Notes under the pieces: model-generated
Told to the model about the DNA's origin: nothing
Seen by the model: only the letters and a program-made list of their open reading frames with translations
Databases searched by the model: none
Source of the DNA: Phoebastria nigripes
Taxonomy: Eukaryota > Chordata > Aves > Procellariiformes > Diomedeidae
DNA length: 64,000 bases
Direction of reading: 5' to 3'
Assembly: GCA_035582835.1 (NCBI GenBank)
Contig: JAYKAV010000900.1
Location: 649,539-713,538 of the forward strand
Translations under genes and position numbers: made by a program
Shown here: piece after piece, positions 1 through 14,000 of the stretch
Layout: the number at the start of each line of letters is the position of its first letter
How positions within the stretch are numbered: position 1 is the stretch's first letter

Positions 1-3000
1 GTCTATACCAGCACTGCTGTTGATCCTCCTGCAGGTCACAATTTAAGATGATTTAAAGAGAGAGAGAGAAGCATCTGTTTTTCATTGCTTATCCAGTCTT
101 AGTCTTCCTGGTAATAACATTTTCACTACTGATAAAACATGTAGAGAATGAATTGCATTTACATATTGAACTTACATATAGGTAAACTGCACAGTATATA
201 TGTATATATGTGCCCCCACCTTTTGTACTCAAAATAAGTAAAAACAGATTAAGGAAGATAGGTCAAAAGAAATCTAGTGTAAAAGTTTCCTGGTTTAAAA
301 TTAAGTTGATTAGATGTATTTGTCATGAAGCTGCACCATATACAAATACCAACACCAAGTGTTTTTGACTTGCTAGCTGTGTAAGACTGATGTGAGACAG
401 TGAACAGTCTGGCCTATTAGGGTTTATGTTTTCAGAAGCGTTTAAAAGTCAGGTCAAAACTTAAAAAAACAGGGACTGATGAGTTGTACTGCCGCAATGA
501 ACAAATAAGGGCAACCATAGCAATGTGCCCACTGACCCCCTTCTGACTGCTGCTGCTCAAGAAGAAACCTAAGGAATGCAAAAGCCCCAAATCAAAACAC
601 ACATTATTATAATACAGAAATTTTCAGGCATGGATCATGAAATAGTTTCTTAGACAATTATGTATACAGTCAATGGAATATAACTCATTTAGATAATAAG
701 ACATGAAAAGAATGCATTTGGTTGGAAATTATTGCATGCTGCTGATGGTAATCTAAGGCACGTCGCGCACAGCCAGAAGAACTTAAAGGCTCAAGAAATG
801 CAATAATTCATTGGAAATGCACCTCCTAGAGTATTTCAGTGCTAATATTAATATAGGGGTAAGGAGGGAGGTGAAAGCAAGAATATACTGGGCTGGTTTG
901 CCACTAAAAGGAAATGACAATATGACAGGGTATACAAAATGCTAATAATACAGACTGAATTTGCTTCGTTGGTAGAGAGGAAGCATGTGATTTTCACTGA
1001 TGCCTGCAGAAACAGAAAAAAACCTGAAGTGCAAAGGATCATATGAAGGAAGGAAGGACCTGAAGTATCAAGCACTTCCTGTATTGAACAAATATGCTTT
1101 CAAAGGAAATCTGAATAGTCTGCCATGAAAAGACATCCATTAAAGCTGTGGTTACTTTGCTACTTTAATCTAGCAAAAATCCAAAAAGGACAATTGCACT
1201 TTTCTCTTGTCCCAAGAAGCTCACTCCCCTTGTTTCCCCTTGTGCTAATAAAAGTGGAGATCTTTCTGAGCTCCATCTGTTCCTACCCTGCTCAGGATGT
1301 GGCCACATGAATGCTGATACTGGCAAAAGAGAGCTGGTGGGGGAAAAGCAGCTGGCATTGAAGAAGCAGGAAAGGTCCTCCCCTTTTAACAGCCATTAGC
1401 TTTTGCCAGATTAAAATGATCTGGCTTAAAGTCAGGTGTATAAAAGAAAGGCGGAAAAGGGGAATGAGCTATATTATGGTTTTTTCCAAACATAAATCAC
1501 TGGATTTGAACTAAAAATCCTGCCATTTTCCAAATGCTACTTCTGCTATTTTCCCTTTTACTCTTGCAGAACACATCCTGTTGATCCATTGTAGAGACAT
1601 GCAAACAAAATGCATTGTTCTTTTTAAAGACTGAGAGAAGCTGCTGGCTCAGTACTGCAGAAGAAGGTGTCACAGGTATCTGGGAGACATTCTCAGACAC
1701 CAGTTTCGAAACAGAAGAGCAGGTAAGGCTAGATGTAGAGCACTCATGAGGGGACTCCTTAAAAAAAAAAAACCAAAAGAAATTAGATAGTCCCTAATTT
1801 TAAAAGTTGTTTCCCCACAGAGGCTGAAAAATACAGTTGTCTGATCTGAAAGAAACACCTAAAACCATTTTAGGTGACGTTGGATGTTTTGTTCCTTTGC
1901 TCTTTGTTGGACAGGATACAAAAGCTGATCAAGATGAGAGCAGGCACAGAATTTGGGTGACGTAAAAAATAAGCAGCTTATGTCATGTACAAGGCTTGTG
2001 TAATATGCCTGCAAACTCCTGTGGCCTGGTCTGTCTGCTCTGCCTAAGCTGAACTGGGCCTTAAAGTACTGACTTATTATCATTTAGTAATTCTTAATTT
2101 GCATTTAATAATTGAGAATTTAATTTAGTTTTTGGAAATTGGTAAAGATCCCCTAAAAGGGAAGTAGTTCTTGAAATATAAGTTCATCTTAAATGGAGAA
2201 AAAAAAAAAAAAAAGCATTCAAGTTATTTAATATTTTATGGTAGTTTTTTTCTAACTGATGTTTAAACCACTCAGTGAATTATGTAAGAATCTTATCTTT
2301 TTAAATAAAAAGAAGATTTGTCCTAAAAATTCATCATGTTTTAATTATAATGAAGAAAAATTTATTTAATTAAATAACAGGCAATTTGCTAAGATCCCAC
2401 CTGGATAATCTGCAGGACTTTACCAGTAGTTCCTTATTGGAACACACAATAAGGAAAGATGATATAATAATTTAATATTGACTAGAGGACCTTTTGAACT
2501 GAGGTTTCCTATATGTCTCAGGAGTCATCAAGGGAAGGGCTGGTGATCTCAGGTTTGTTCTGGAGTAGGAAAGAATTTATGAAATCTCAATGCTTCTGGC
2601 AGGATATGGAAATTATTTTCTGTTCACATCTACTGAGGACTATAACAATAAAAAGCTGCATGCTAGAAAAATATCAAAAGAAAAAAAAAAGTGCCAGAAA
2701 ATATAAACAGAACATACACTCCATGTGCAGAAGAAGCAGCCAAACATTTATACTCAAAAGCAGCTCATCATATCCAACATAGGTAAACAAAGCAACCTAA
2801 TGCTGGTTTAGTGGTTGAATATTAATATTTGGAAATCAATGCCAAAAGGGGGTAACTCTCACTGACAAAATAATGATCTGAAGAAACAACTACATTTCTA
2901 TCGCAGATAAACTATGATGTCATGCCAAGGACAAAAATCTGCCTTATAGATCTCATGTTACACCGTAGACAACCAGGAATGTCTGATTTACAGGCCTGAC

Positions 3001-6000
3001 AGGAAAAAAATGCAAACTGTGAATGTGCAACAAAGTGCATGTAACCTGAAAAGACAAGTCATCCAGACGGAAAAGATGCTCTATAACAGTAAACCATTCC
3101 ACACAAAAGCAAATGTCCTGTACAATAGAAACTTGTGGATTTGCGGAGATTTGCACTCTTGTAACAAAGGCAGAAGTCAACTGTCAACAGATGTCATAAA
3201 TCTTCACATTGTGGGGTTTTAGGTAAGAAAATCAAACAAAAATGAGTTTCTTCAAGGGATGTCTCATGATACAGTCAACTGTATCTTCATATGCTGTATG
3301 CAACCCAATGAACTGGAATCATTGCCAGACTCCAGAACAGTGTGCAATTAGCACAGCTGGGGCTGCCAACTGATTTCAGCAGAAGCACGTACCTTACAAA
3401 TGAAGTGCATGAATAACCAAAGACCTACAAACCTTGCCTGCTGAGATCAGTAGCATTATATTTGGACTAGACTTATTCACAAGAGAACTGAAAAAAATTG
3501 CATCACTCTCAAAAACTGAGTTTCACATCATAAAAGGATCATGGAAGCCTTCTTGTCTTTGCAACTTTGAACACCCAAGCAACAACCATAACTGAGGTGA
3601 ATTTAATACTATATATACTTTAATGCACCAAACGGGTAAGAATGTTGGAAGTCCACTAAGAAGATATGATACCACGTTTGCTGTAAAATAACTCATAGCA
3701 GACTTGTGAGAGAGACATTTTTCACTCAAAGCTCAAAGTGAAAGTTTTCAGTTGGTCATAAATTATTTGCATATAAATACACAAAAATAGATCACACAAA
3801 TTCTACAAAATAAGACACTACATCTTAGCAGAATTGTGTATAATCCAGATACAGGGTCTGAAAAATTAGTGCCATTTGAGTGTGGCCTTAGTGTAGCCTG
3901 TACAAGAACCTTCTCTGATCATCTCCGTAGAATTTATGATTTTGATCTGGAATATTGCCAGATCCAGCCATGTTTGAAGATACCACACAAATGCATCAGA
4001 CTAACAATACTATTCTGAATAAAGACAGCTTCCTCATCTCCACAGCAATATATCAAGAACAAATGAAATTTATAGACTAATACCACAAAGGAAAAAAAAT
4101 GGACATCTTAATGATTTTTGTTGGTACATTACTTTATGAAAATTCAGACACTGAATAAGTAACAAAAATACTGTACATACTTATACAAACAATCTACATC
4201 AAGCAAAAAAAATCAATCTCATAATAAGAAATGAAAGCTGAATCTACTTTGTAAAAATCCATCTTGCAACTTGAGAAACATTTTCTATTCTGCAGCTGGA
4301 AAACGGGATATGATAGATTACCATATGAGTAGAGTAAATTTGAATGTGCAATGTAGATTTACTATATGAAGAATATATGCAATGGTGTTTATAGAGGAAT
4401 CATATTTAATTCAGCGTCACCCTTCTAATCTTTTCTCTTGCAGGCTTACTATTTTACCTCAATTTTAGTCTGCAATCCTTATACTTCAGCTTCATGAAGC
4501 AGACGTTATCATTCATAGCAAATGATGGGGTATTCTTAATTTGGAGAAAAGTCTTTTAAAGTGCATGAATTAATGGAAAGAATTCAAATATGTGCCAAAC
4601 TTAAGTACTATCAGGTGTTTTGGTTTGTTTGTTTTATTCTGTTGTTATCACTATCTGCTAAAANGCAGATGCATTGTTGTTTTATATTTTTGAGTAAATA
4701 CTATCATTTGTGTTATGTATACAGGCACAAAGAAAAACAATCAATATATCACTTGTTATGCATTGCATTATCTAGTTTTAAAAAAAATTACCTACTTTGG
4801 TGTTAGCCCTGAAACCGTCCTTGGACTTTATTTTCAAATCACCATTCATTTTTTTACAACATAATTCATTTTATAGCTTCATATCCCAGCACCATATCAA
4901 AATGTTTGTGTCATAGGTAGAGGTAACCCAGAGCCTACAAAAGGATAGAGGCAGAATTCTGGGCCTAATTTCCCCTAATTTCTGTTTTTATATAGTTCCA
5001 GTCAGGAAAGCTGCACGGACCATAAAATAGAAAAAGATGACATGCTACCACTTGAGCCAAAACCAGCCAAGGTTGCAACTTAAACCAACGCATGTTCTTT
5101 GATACAATAGGTCTCCATGCTGTCTGCATATGTACCTCAGTGAAGTCCCTCAGGACCTGGAGGTAAGACAAAGAGGCAAGTATTCAACATCAGGTTATTA
5201 ACACATTTATTGGGGTAGCATAACCATTTCCTAAGAAAAAGTCATTCTGAAGAGAGTGACACGGTTTTCTCTTAATTCTTTTTCCTTTAACAGGTAATTG
5301 CTTGCAGCAATTACAAGATTAGGACAAAATTAGAGTTTAGGTTGAGCTCATTTTGTTTAGACTGCTTTTCATTTGTTTGTTTATGCACAGACACTGGGTA
5401 TGGAAAACACAGCATCTTGTTTTATTCAGCTCAGCTATATGTATCATTGTGCGATTGCTGCAAATATTAAGAACAGGCAGATTATTATTATTATTGCTCT
5501 TACATTCTGATGACAATTTTAATTTAATCAAGGTTTCATAAGTATGTATCTAATTTTCACATTTTAAAAAAATTTTCTAAGGTAGCTATATCAGAAGCCC
5601 TTCATTTTCTTAGCTAGAGATTCATACCTCATAAATAGTTTCTTTATATCTTCATTCTGCATGGCCTTGGAGACAGTAACTTACATTTATCATCTTTCAC
5701 CATAAAGGTTCAAAGAAAAAAAAGAAATTAAAAAACCCTGAACAAAGAACAAATTATCTGTGCAAACCATGTATTCTGTCACAAGAAAGCATTAAGTCTG
5801 GGCTGGAATATGCAGATGATTAGGTAAACTTTCTTATCAATGAAATATGGGTCATTCAAAGCTGACAAATACATACCCACCCCAAATAATATAGGTAATG
5901 TGCAAAACAGTAAATTTGCCCAAGTACTGTGGGTATTTAGTGATTACATGAATGAGCTGAAGCTTATTTTTCACATTCCATCAGAAAAAGCTATACAGTC

Positions 6001-9000
6001 TGTCTAACACTATACTGAAGTATTGGTTCACCTCACTGGCTCACTACTTGTAGAATCACCTATTGAATCATTAATGCCACCTTCTTTCTTCCTTTGAGTT
6101 CTCTTTGGAGATTTCTTGGTCAATTAATCAATCTTAAATTTGTTGGCTCATACAACATGAAAACATCACAAACTGAGAAGGTACTGTTCTGGGGTCCTAC
6201 TACTTTTCCTGAGTACAAATCCAAAAATGGGTTTCTGAAATATCGAGAAGTGAATACAATGTTTTTTAGGCACTTAATTGTCAATGACTACTGATAGACC
6301 ACATCACATTTAAACACACTGAATGATCCAAACAGGAAATTAATTAAGAATCCAAGAATTATTTTTTTTTACCTGAATTGTACCAGAATTGCTATATTTT
6401 GTCATACAACAGACCATATATTTACTAAGAAAAATAATATTTCTCTATCTCTGTTTTCATTCAAATATGGAGGAGGAAACCATCCTTCTAATTCACTGCA
6501 ATGAGTTTTTGTTTCCACCTCCTGTTGAGAAAATATTTTAGAAAGAAAAATAAGATCCATTTCTAATATTTTTAAAGAATTCAAAGCCATTCAGAAAAGA
6601 AATCATATGGTCTGACCTTCAGTATATTGTAGATCTCTATATTTAGCTGAATTAGTTCTAATTAAAACACTTTCAATCCTCACAAAACCCTTTGTCATAT
6701 GCCAAGGGGAAGAAACAGCAGAGCTCAAAGCAGCATCGATGCCCAAGGCCCGGTGAATAACTGGTGAATAACTCGTGTCATCTGGCTGGATATAGCTGCA
6801 TAACCTTAACAGGTGATTAATCTTCCATGTTTCAGAAGTGGAATTATCTGACTAGATCTTCTAGCTTTGGAAGAAAATGTAGGTATTGCTACTACAGTAC
6901 TTCAGAAAGGATCCTCCAGGATCCTCCAGAAGAACTGACTGTGAGTTGATACTTTGCTTCCAGGTACAGTCATTAGCTCAGGTTTCAAGGAGAGGAGAAG
7001 AAAAGGAAAACAGCCTCTGGACAATTCCTGGGAAGAGGGAAAGAAGAGAAAGGGGAGATAACTCTTCCAGAGCATCTGAAACCATCTCAAGTCAGAAGGT
7101 TTGAGTTTCAGTATCTCAGTACAGAGCTGTAAGCAGGATGGAGACTTCTGAAGACTTCTTGTTCCCTCTGCTGTGCAAACATACCTTCAGTGGATACAGA
7201 TTTTATTTTCCTTATCCCTATAAGACAAGACTAATAGCTATACTTCTGATCTCTTATATCATATAGCCTTCTTCAAACTGTACCCACAATCATTCTAAGG
7301 TGCATAGCTAGCACTATGACTACGAGGAGATGTATGAGCATATATGTGAATACATCTAGCTCAGCTAGAGTTGGGTGATTCCTCCACAGCACTGGTTTAT
7401 TAATACATAGTAGGCTTAAGAGAAAACTACTTCAGGCGATGGAATGTGTAACAATCAGAAAAAAAAAAGGCCTGCCCTACAAACAAACAGCAACTGATTG
7501 GGTATGAGCCCCAATACCAATATTGAAGAAAAAAATTCCTAAGCTTTTCAGAAAGCTATGATACATATTTTCCTTTGAAAAAGGAACAGTGAGGTTGAGA
7601 GTGCAGGGAAAATACCGAATTTGTATTTTCACTAAAGTAGAAAAACTTTCGCTTGTATTTTCCATATTAATACCTTGATCAATGCTTCAAATACAGCGCA
7701 GCTTCTTCAGAAAAAGCCATAGTCTAATGGCTGCTTAGTGGTTTATGCTGAAAATTTGGTCATATCAGTACACTCTGCAAAGGGGAATATTTATTGATAA
7801 AAAATATTCTACTATATATTTCTCCTAAGTGAAAATTCTTTGTAAAATACAATTCAGATTTTAAAAAGTTTTTTTTCCAAAATATGCTTCAACTGAGTGT
7901 ACATGTACAATAAACCTGTACAAATAACAGTGTTTAAATTGCCTATCCAAAGAAAATGGGAAAGATAGCAGGGAATTAATGAAACATTCAGTCTACTAGA
8001 TTGCTTTAAGTTCTTTTACGAAGCAAACACTCAGAATGACACATTGATTCAAGTGAGACTGGAATGTCTGCCACAGCCCCTCTCAGTGCTCTGTTCTTCC
8101 CTCCTTGAAAAAAAAAAAAATTTGATCACTATTGCATCCCCATGCAAGCGTTTGTCCAAGGCCTTGAGCTCTGATTGCCCTGACCAGCCTGAAACCATCT
8201 TTCTATGCAATCTTCCTCTGCAACCTCTTTTCTCCAGCTCCTAGGGGTTTGGCTGCCTGTACTTACAGCCAGCTCTGACAGAGGCAGGTCACAGCCCTGC
8301 AAGCTTCTGTAACACCTCCTGCCCCCACAGCAATCCTTGTCTGCAAATTGTCATGCACTGCCCTGGAGCAATTCTCTGGGGACTGTGACCTTGTGCCCAT
8401 GGCCATGGTTCACTGTACAAATCATGAAGTTGTCTGAGTGTGGGGCAGTGAGCCCACTACAGCTTAGGGCTGACTGAGGCCATTTCTGTTGAGATGACCA
8501 GGGCTAACCTGCCCCAGAGGCTGAGGCCTCTGTCAGACCTGGCTCCTGTAGTTTTGTGGCCTCTCAATTTGTCCAGAAGGCCCCAATTTCTACCCAGTCA
8601 TGCCCCACATCAACCACTGCCTCTGCTGTAGGTAGCAGGATCATCTGAAGGGGACCCATAACACATGAGATCTCAGACACTTTGTCCTTCCTCATCCTGC
8701 ACACCATTTACCTATCATCCTTGCGGGCATGGTTGCAGCAGCACAACCTCATCGTTAACTGACAATCAGGATCCTTGTACTTCTCTCTGGGAAGAAGATA
8801 GCTAGAGCCTGAAGACAAAACCCCACCTCAGGGTCTTTGGGATGCTTCCTCCACCATAGCTGCCAGTGGTGCCTAGCCCTATTCATAAAGTCTTATCAAA
8901 ACAAGTCCTGCCAAAGAAACGACTGATAGCCCCACTGTGCATAACTGTGCATAAACAAGTTAATACTCAATTTCAAATGAAGCAGGTCACAGATAACAAA

Positions 9001-9544
9001 CAGCTTGACAGTATGTAGCTGATACAAATTGCTAGCTCAACCACTAGCATGCTAAAGAGTCAGAGACACAATGGCTGTCTGAACTTTCTGAAAGCTGCCT
9101 GTTGCTGTAAATCAGTTTCTACAATCATGATACATTCAGCCATCCAGACAAATTTGTGAGACACTCAGCTGCAGAGCTGTTACAGCAAAAACAACTCTAG
9201 AACATAATTGCAATGTAATGTGTACCTAGAAATCATTCTGCTCCACATCCACAGAATACATACAAAGTTTGTCACCTTTCACCCTTGATATATCCGCTGC
9301 CACCAAACATTGAGAGTAACTTCAGAAGACTCTTCTGACAACTCCTGAATTCAAGAAGCTCCTGTGATAACAGCCTAGCAGTCGCAGTGTTGTTCTGCAC
9401 TGCTTAAGAAAGTGTTTAAAAATACATCTCTGCCCACATTTAAAACAGAAGAGACACCTGCAAAACCAAGGACGTTTTCTTTGAAGATTAACAGTCTTTG
9501 CTCCATTTTGCAAACTATATCAAATCAGGAAAACACAATTTGCC
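1..9544. other. AT-rich non-coding DNA (downstream TRPM3 intron side)
   Basis: I see no exon, RNA gene or recognisable transposon. Open frames are short, occur on both strands, and resemble chance. Small features are a 16-base A run at 2199-2214, an (ATT)5 run at 5481-5495, and tiny tandem duplications near 6751-6775 and 6907-6929. The stretch at about 8040-8900 is noticeably richer in G and C than its flanks but is unidentified. Confidence 0.6.
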
Positions 9545-10078
9545 AGACAGCTCCAGTTAGATCAGGCTGCTCAGGCCCCATACAGCTCAGTTTTGAGCAT
9601 CTCCAAGGACGGAAAGTCTACAGACTCTCCAGACAACCTGTTTCAGTGCTTAAACACCTTTATGATGACTTGTTTCCATTACTCTTGTCCTGACACTCTG
9701 CATCTCTGAAAAACCTCTGGCTTCATCTCCTCTGTACCCTGCTTTTAGGTATAGAAAGCCAGAAATAGGATTTCCCCTCCACCTTCTCTTCTTATGGTTG
9801 AACAAACCCAGCTCTCTCTTGCATGTCATGTGCAAAACTCCCTGGCCTCCACTGCACTGATGCCAACATGCTTCTTGTTCTGGGGAGCCCAGAACTGGAC
9901 ACAGCACTCAGATGTGGTCTCACGAATAGAGGGGAAGGATCACTTCCCTTGACCCCTGCTGGCTACAGTCCTAACGCAGTGCAGGATGCAGCTGGCCCTC
10001 TTTGCTGAAAGAGCACACTGCTGCCTCATGTTCAATCTTGCTGTCCACCACAAACTCCAGTTTCCACCACTATTTCCA
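9545..10078 (-). mobile_element. degraded CR1 LINE fragment (RT C-terminal region)
   Basis: On the minus strand this matches the CR1 stretch coding for the C-terminal part of the ORF2 reverse transcriptase. The plus-strand wording shared with the clean minus-strand CR1 at 56.5-57.4 kb includes GATCAGGCTGCTCAGG, the block around CAACCTGTTTCAGTG, and CCAGAACTGGACACAGCACTC. It is full of substitutions and indels and lacks the octamer tail, so it is an old copy. It abuts the 5' end of an oppositely oriented CR1. Confidence 0.8.
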
Positions 10079-10111
10079 GTATTGAAAGTAAAATAGCAAA
10101 TGGGAAGTCAA

Positions 10112-11057
10112 GTAATGTTTTAATGTTTTATAAATGATCTGGATGCAGGAGTCAAATGTACATTAAGTAAGTTTGCTGATGATACTAAACTAGGAAGAGC
10201 TGTGGACTCCCTCAAGGGTACAGAGGCCTTATGGAGAGATCTGGATAGACCAGAGAGCTTGGGCAATCACCAACCATATGAAATTTAACAAGAGCAAGTG
10301 CCAGATTCTCCACCAGGGATGGAGTAATCCTGGTTATAAGTACAAATTGGGGAATGAGAGGCTGGAGAGCAGCGCCGCAGAAAGAGATCTGGGGGTTTGG
10401 GTTGATGGCAAGTTGAATATGAGTCAACAGTGTGCCCTGGCAGCCAAAAGGGCCAACCATATACTGGGGTGCATCAAGTACAGCATAGCTAGCCGGTCGA
10501 GGGAGGTGATTGTCCCACTCTACACTGCACTGGTGTGGCCCCACCTTGAGTACTCTGTGCAGTTGTGGGTGCCTCAGTATAAGAAGGACATCAAACTACT
10601 AAAGTGTGTCCAGAGGAGAGCAGCCAAGATGGTGAAAGGTCTCAAGGGCAAGACTTACGAGGAGCGGCTGAGGTCACTTGGTTTTTTCAGCTTGGAGAAG
10701 AGAAGGCTGAGGGGTGACCTCATTGCAGTCTACAACTTCCTCAAGGGGGTAGTGGAGGGGGAGGTGCTGGTCTCCTCTCTCTGGTGACCAGCGATAGGAC
10801 ACGAGGGCACGGAATGAAGCTGCGTCAGGGGAAGTTCAGACTGGACATTAGGAAAAGGTTCTTCACTGAGAGGGTGGTCGGTCACTGGAACAGGTTGCCC
10901 AGGGAAGTGATCACGGCACCAAGCCTGTCAGAGTTCAAGGAGCATCTGGACAATGCTCTTAGTCATATGGTTTAGTTTTAGGTAGTCCTGTGAGGTGCAG
11001 GGAGTTGGACTTAATGATCCTTATGGGTTCCTTCCAACTCAAGAAATTCTATGATTC
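10112..11057 (+). mobile_element. 5'-truncated CR1 LINE, 3' end intact
   Basis: This copy starts inside the reverse-transcriptase domain, just before the FADD catalytic motif (codons at 10172-10183). It continues through the conserved C-terminal blocks ([19 protein letters not shown], then [15 protein letters not shown]) and ends with the CR1 3' UTR and ATTCTATG at 11046-11053. The reading frame is broken at least twice, near 10260-10278 and near 10770-10790, so it is a dead copy. It is less diverged than the neighbouring minus-strand CR1. Its 3' tail is of the same subfamily as the fragment at 51.5 kb. Confidence 0.93.
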
Positions 11058-14000
11058 CAGTATACAGGGATGAGCTAATTAATTTTAGCTCAGATTTGGG
11101 ACTAGTAATCTGCTATCTCTAGAATGAGATCAGGAAGCAGACAGCAAACAGCAGCTAGTGAAAGGATTAACTTCATTACATAAACTTTCTGCAACAAACC
11201 AATATTAGTAATACGACATTCTAAAATGTATTTGTATTTTATCCTGTGCATGAAGTTCAAAGACATTGCGTTAATGTTAACTTTTCTATTTTCATCTGCT
11301 TTATTTTACTTATAGAATCTTGTCAATATTTCTGTTGCTAACCTACTTCAATTTTTTATTTTTAAATAACCCACTTTTATGAATGGAATTTGAAAAAAAT
11401 CTAGTACGAGCAGAGATCTACTAATATGTACATAATCTGAACAAGTGGGATATAATAATAATTGCTGCTTTAAGCATAATGTGTTTTAGCATTTATGTAT
11501 TCACAGAGTATTCAGATCACATATCAACTACTTGAATTAATTATGGGTATCTCATTCCTTACTGAATCTTTCTTTTTTTGCACTGAAACAAGTGCATTAT
11601 GTTATGCTGCCTGTGGCCTCCCAGTGAAAAGCTGAAAGCCCCCACAGCAGGAAGCAAGTGTTTTAATGACAGCTAATTTGAGTATCTGAGGAAGACCTCA
11701 AATGTGAAATTCAGAGTCATAGCTTATTGCATCACGGAAGCACAGAACAGGAAATTTAGAAAGAGCTAAAATTTTAATGGAGCAGTTTTGATACAGACAC
11801 ATTATAAATCCCTCATCTTAGCGATTTTGAGTTCTCCAGCTTCAGGAAACAAGATAACGTGCTGTTATGGTTGTATTGGGACTGTTAATTCCAGAGAATG
11901 TTGCCTCAGCAGTTTCTGAAAAATCAATCCAGAGTCAAGGGATATTAATTCTGAGCATGCAAAAGTAAGGCATTAAAAAGCAACTTTAAGGATATTAATG
12001 CTAGTTTTACTCATGATGATACATAATAGGTGCTTTCAAACTGGGATTTTTCATATGCAAGAGACCTTTTTCTAGACTATACATATACAGCCAGTGCATG
12101 CAATAGCATTTTGGCATGAGGAAGAAATGCCATGGGAAAAGATACCCATGCCAGCTTAGTTCAGATGGTGTTGCAGTATTAACCTTGCTTTGGCTAAGGC
12201 CAAGGAAGAGAGTGTGTTCCAGAACTGGGGTCCACTGCCACATCAGCCAAGGTTAAACCACCATTGGGGAGAAATCCTTCCTGACATGAAATGACCTCTG
12301 CCTTTCAAATGAGCATTTACTGACAAGTGCTAAGAGTAGAATTAGGGTTGGGATGACTGTCACAAAGAATCTAGTTATCAAGGCTTGAAGCAATGTCATA
12401 TTAAGTGATCACATTGATACTGAAAAAAAGTGTATTCCACAAAATGAGCTAAAGTAGAATACTTCACTATGCAATTCCAAAGCACTAGGAGCAAACACTC
12501 CACCATGAATATGGTTTAACTGTAATAAAATGTCATTTTGTGATTGCACCAATGCAGACAAGGGCTAGAACTGCCATGGATAGTGAGCATATCCTCATTG
12601 CTCAAAGAAAATGAAAAAGCATTTCTTTTTCTATGCTATGCTGGTAATCAATTCAATTAATAAATGTTCCACACATTTCTCTGCAGCTACTTATATTTAT
12701 TTAATCATATTAAGTAGTTTGCTTCAGCTTTTTGCCCTCATTTACTTTAAGGGGAGAGCAGACTTGGGATTTGATATGGAAAAAATTTGCAGCATTACGC
12801 ACACAACTATTTGCAGCAGAGATACCTGAACACATTCCCAGTCTTGAATCAAAATAACATAATGTACATTATACATATTCTGGACTATTGCAGTGTTTCT
12901 GCTTCAAGCTTCAAGCTCTGCTATCTGGCAAATAAGGGTCACCCCCCTAAAAATCAGTGAAAGTGTCTCCATTGATTCAATTGGATTTCAGATGAGTCCT
13001 AAATAAATTAATAGAAACTATCTGTGCTAACACATTTCATGGCACTGAGATGCTAAATTTGTCAGACAATTTGATGCAAACAATTTGCTCAGTTTCAGTA
13101 CTTACTTAAAGACTTCCTATTGTAGTCACATGCCTGGCAGACTGCGATATTGGGTGAATAAGTAGTTCTTCTCATTTGTCATCATGGGATGTTTTAGTAA
13201 CACTTGAGAATGTTTGAACATTAAATAAAACTGGAAATTTGCACTACTTAAGAAATAAAAGTAACAAAAGAAAAAAACCTCATCCTTGGGTGTTAATAAT
13301 AGCAGTCAGCAGCTTCTAAGCTTCTAAGCCACTGGACAATTTACTATTCCCATCTTGAATAAGCTAAAACTCCCACAGTTACCATTAATAAGAAAATGCA
13401 CAGGATATTTTCGGCTTGATAGACCAGATATTTATCTTTAAATTATTCTTAAATAATCACATGTATCAAGATAAAATAACCTGATCACATTTCATTTCCC
13501 ACTAGGATATCTCTGAAAACCTTTTATGTTCCGCCGCCCTCCAAATTTGTGTTAGAAGGATCAAAATCACCTTTTTATTCCAGAGAAATGCAAATAAACA
13601 TTAAATTTTCTCATTTGTATGTAATAAAGGTAGCACATATGCTTGAAGTTTAGTGTCTTAATAAGTACTGTGCTGCTGATTGTCCCCCACATTGAATTTT
13701 AAAATTTGTTAATGCGACCATTAAAAAGCACTGGTTTTATTACTATGCAAAGAAACAAAAAGAATATTTCTACTGTGCAAATAGAAAGTGATTGTGCACC
13801 CCCAAAGCTCTCCCTGAAGACTGATAGTTGTTAGTCACCTCACGTTCTTGTAAAGTCAGTTAAATCAGAAAGACTTTGTAGGCAATTTAACAGAAATGCT
13901 ATTTAGTCTCTTCAGGAGACAGAAATGAAAGACGGTTGTGATAACTTCTGTTTCCTTATCAACCCTTCCCCAGTTTATAGAGCTAGGATTAGCATGTAAG

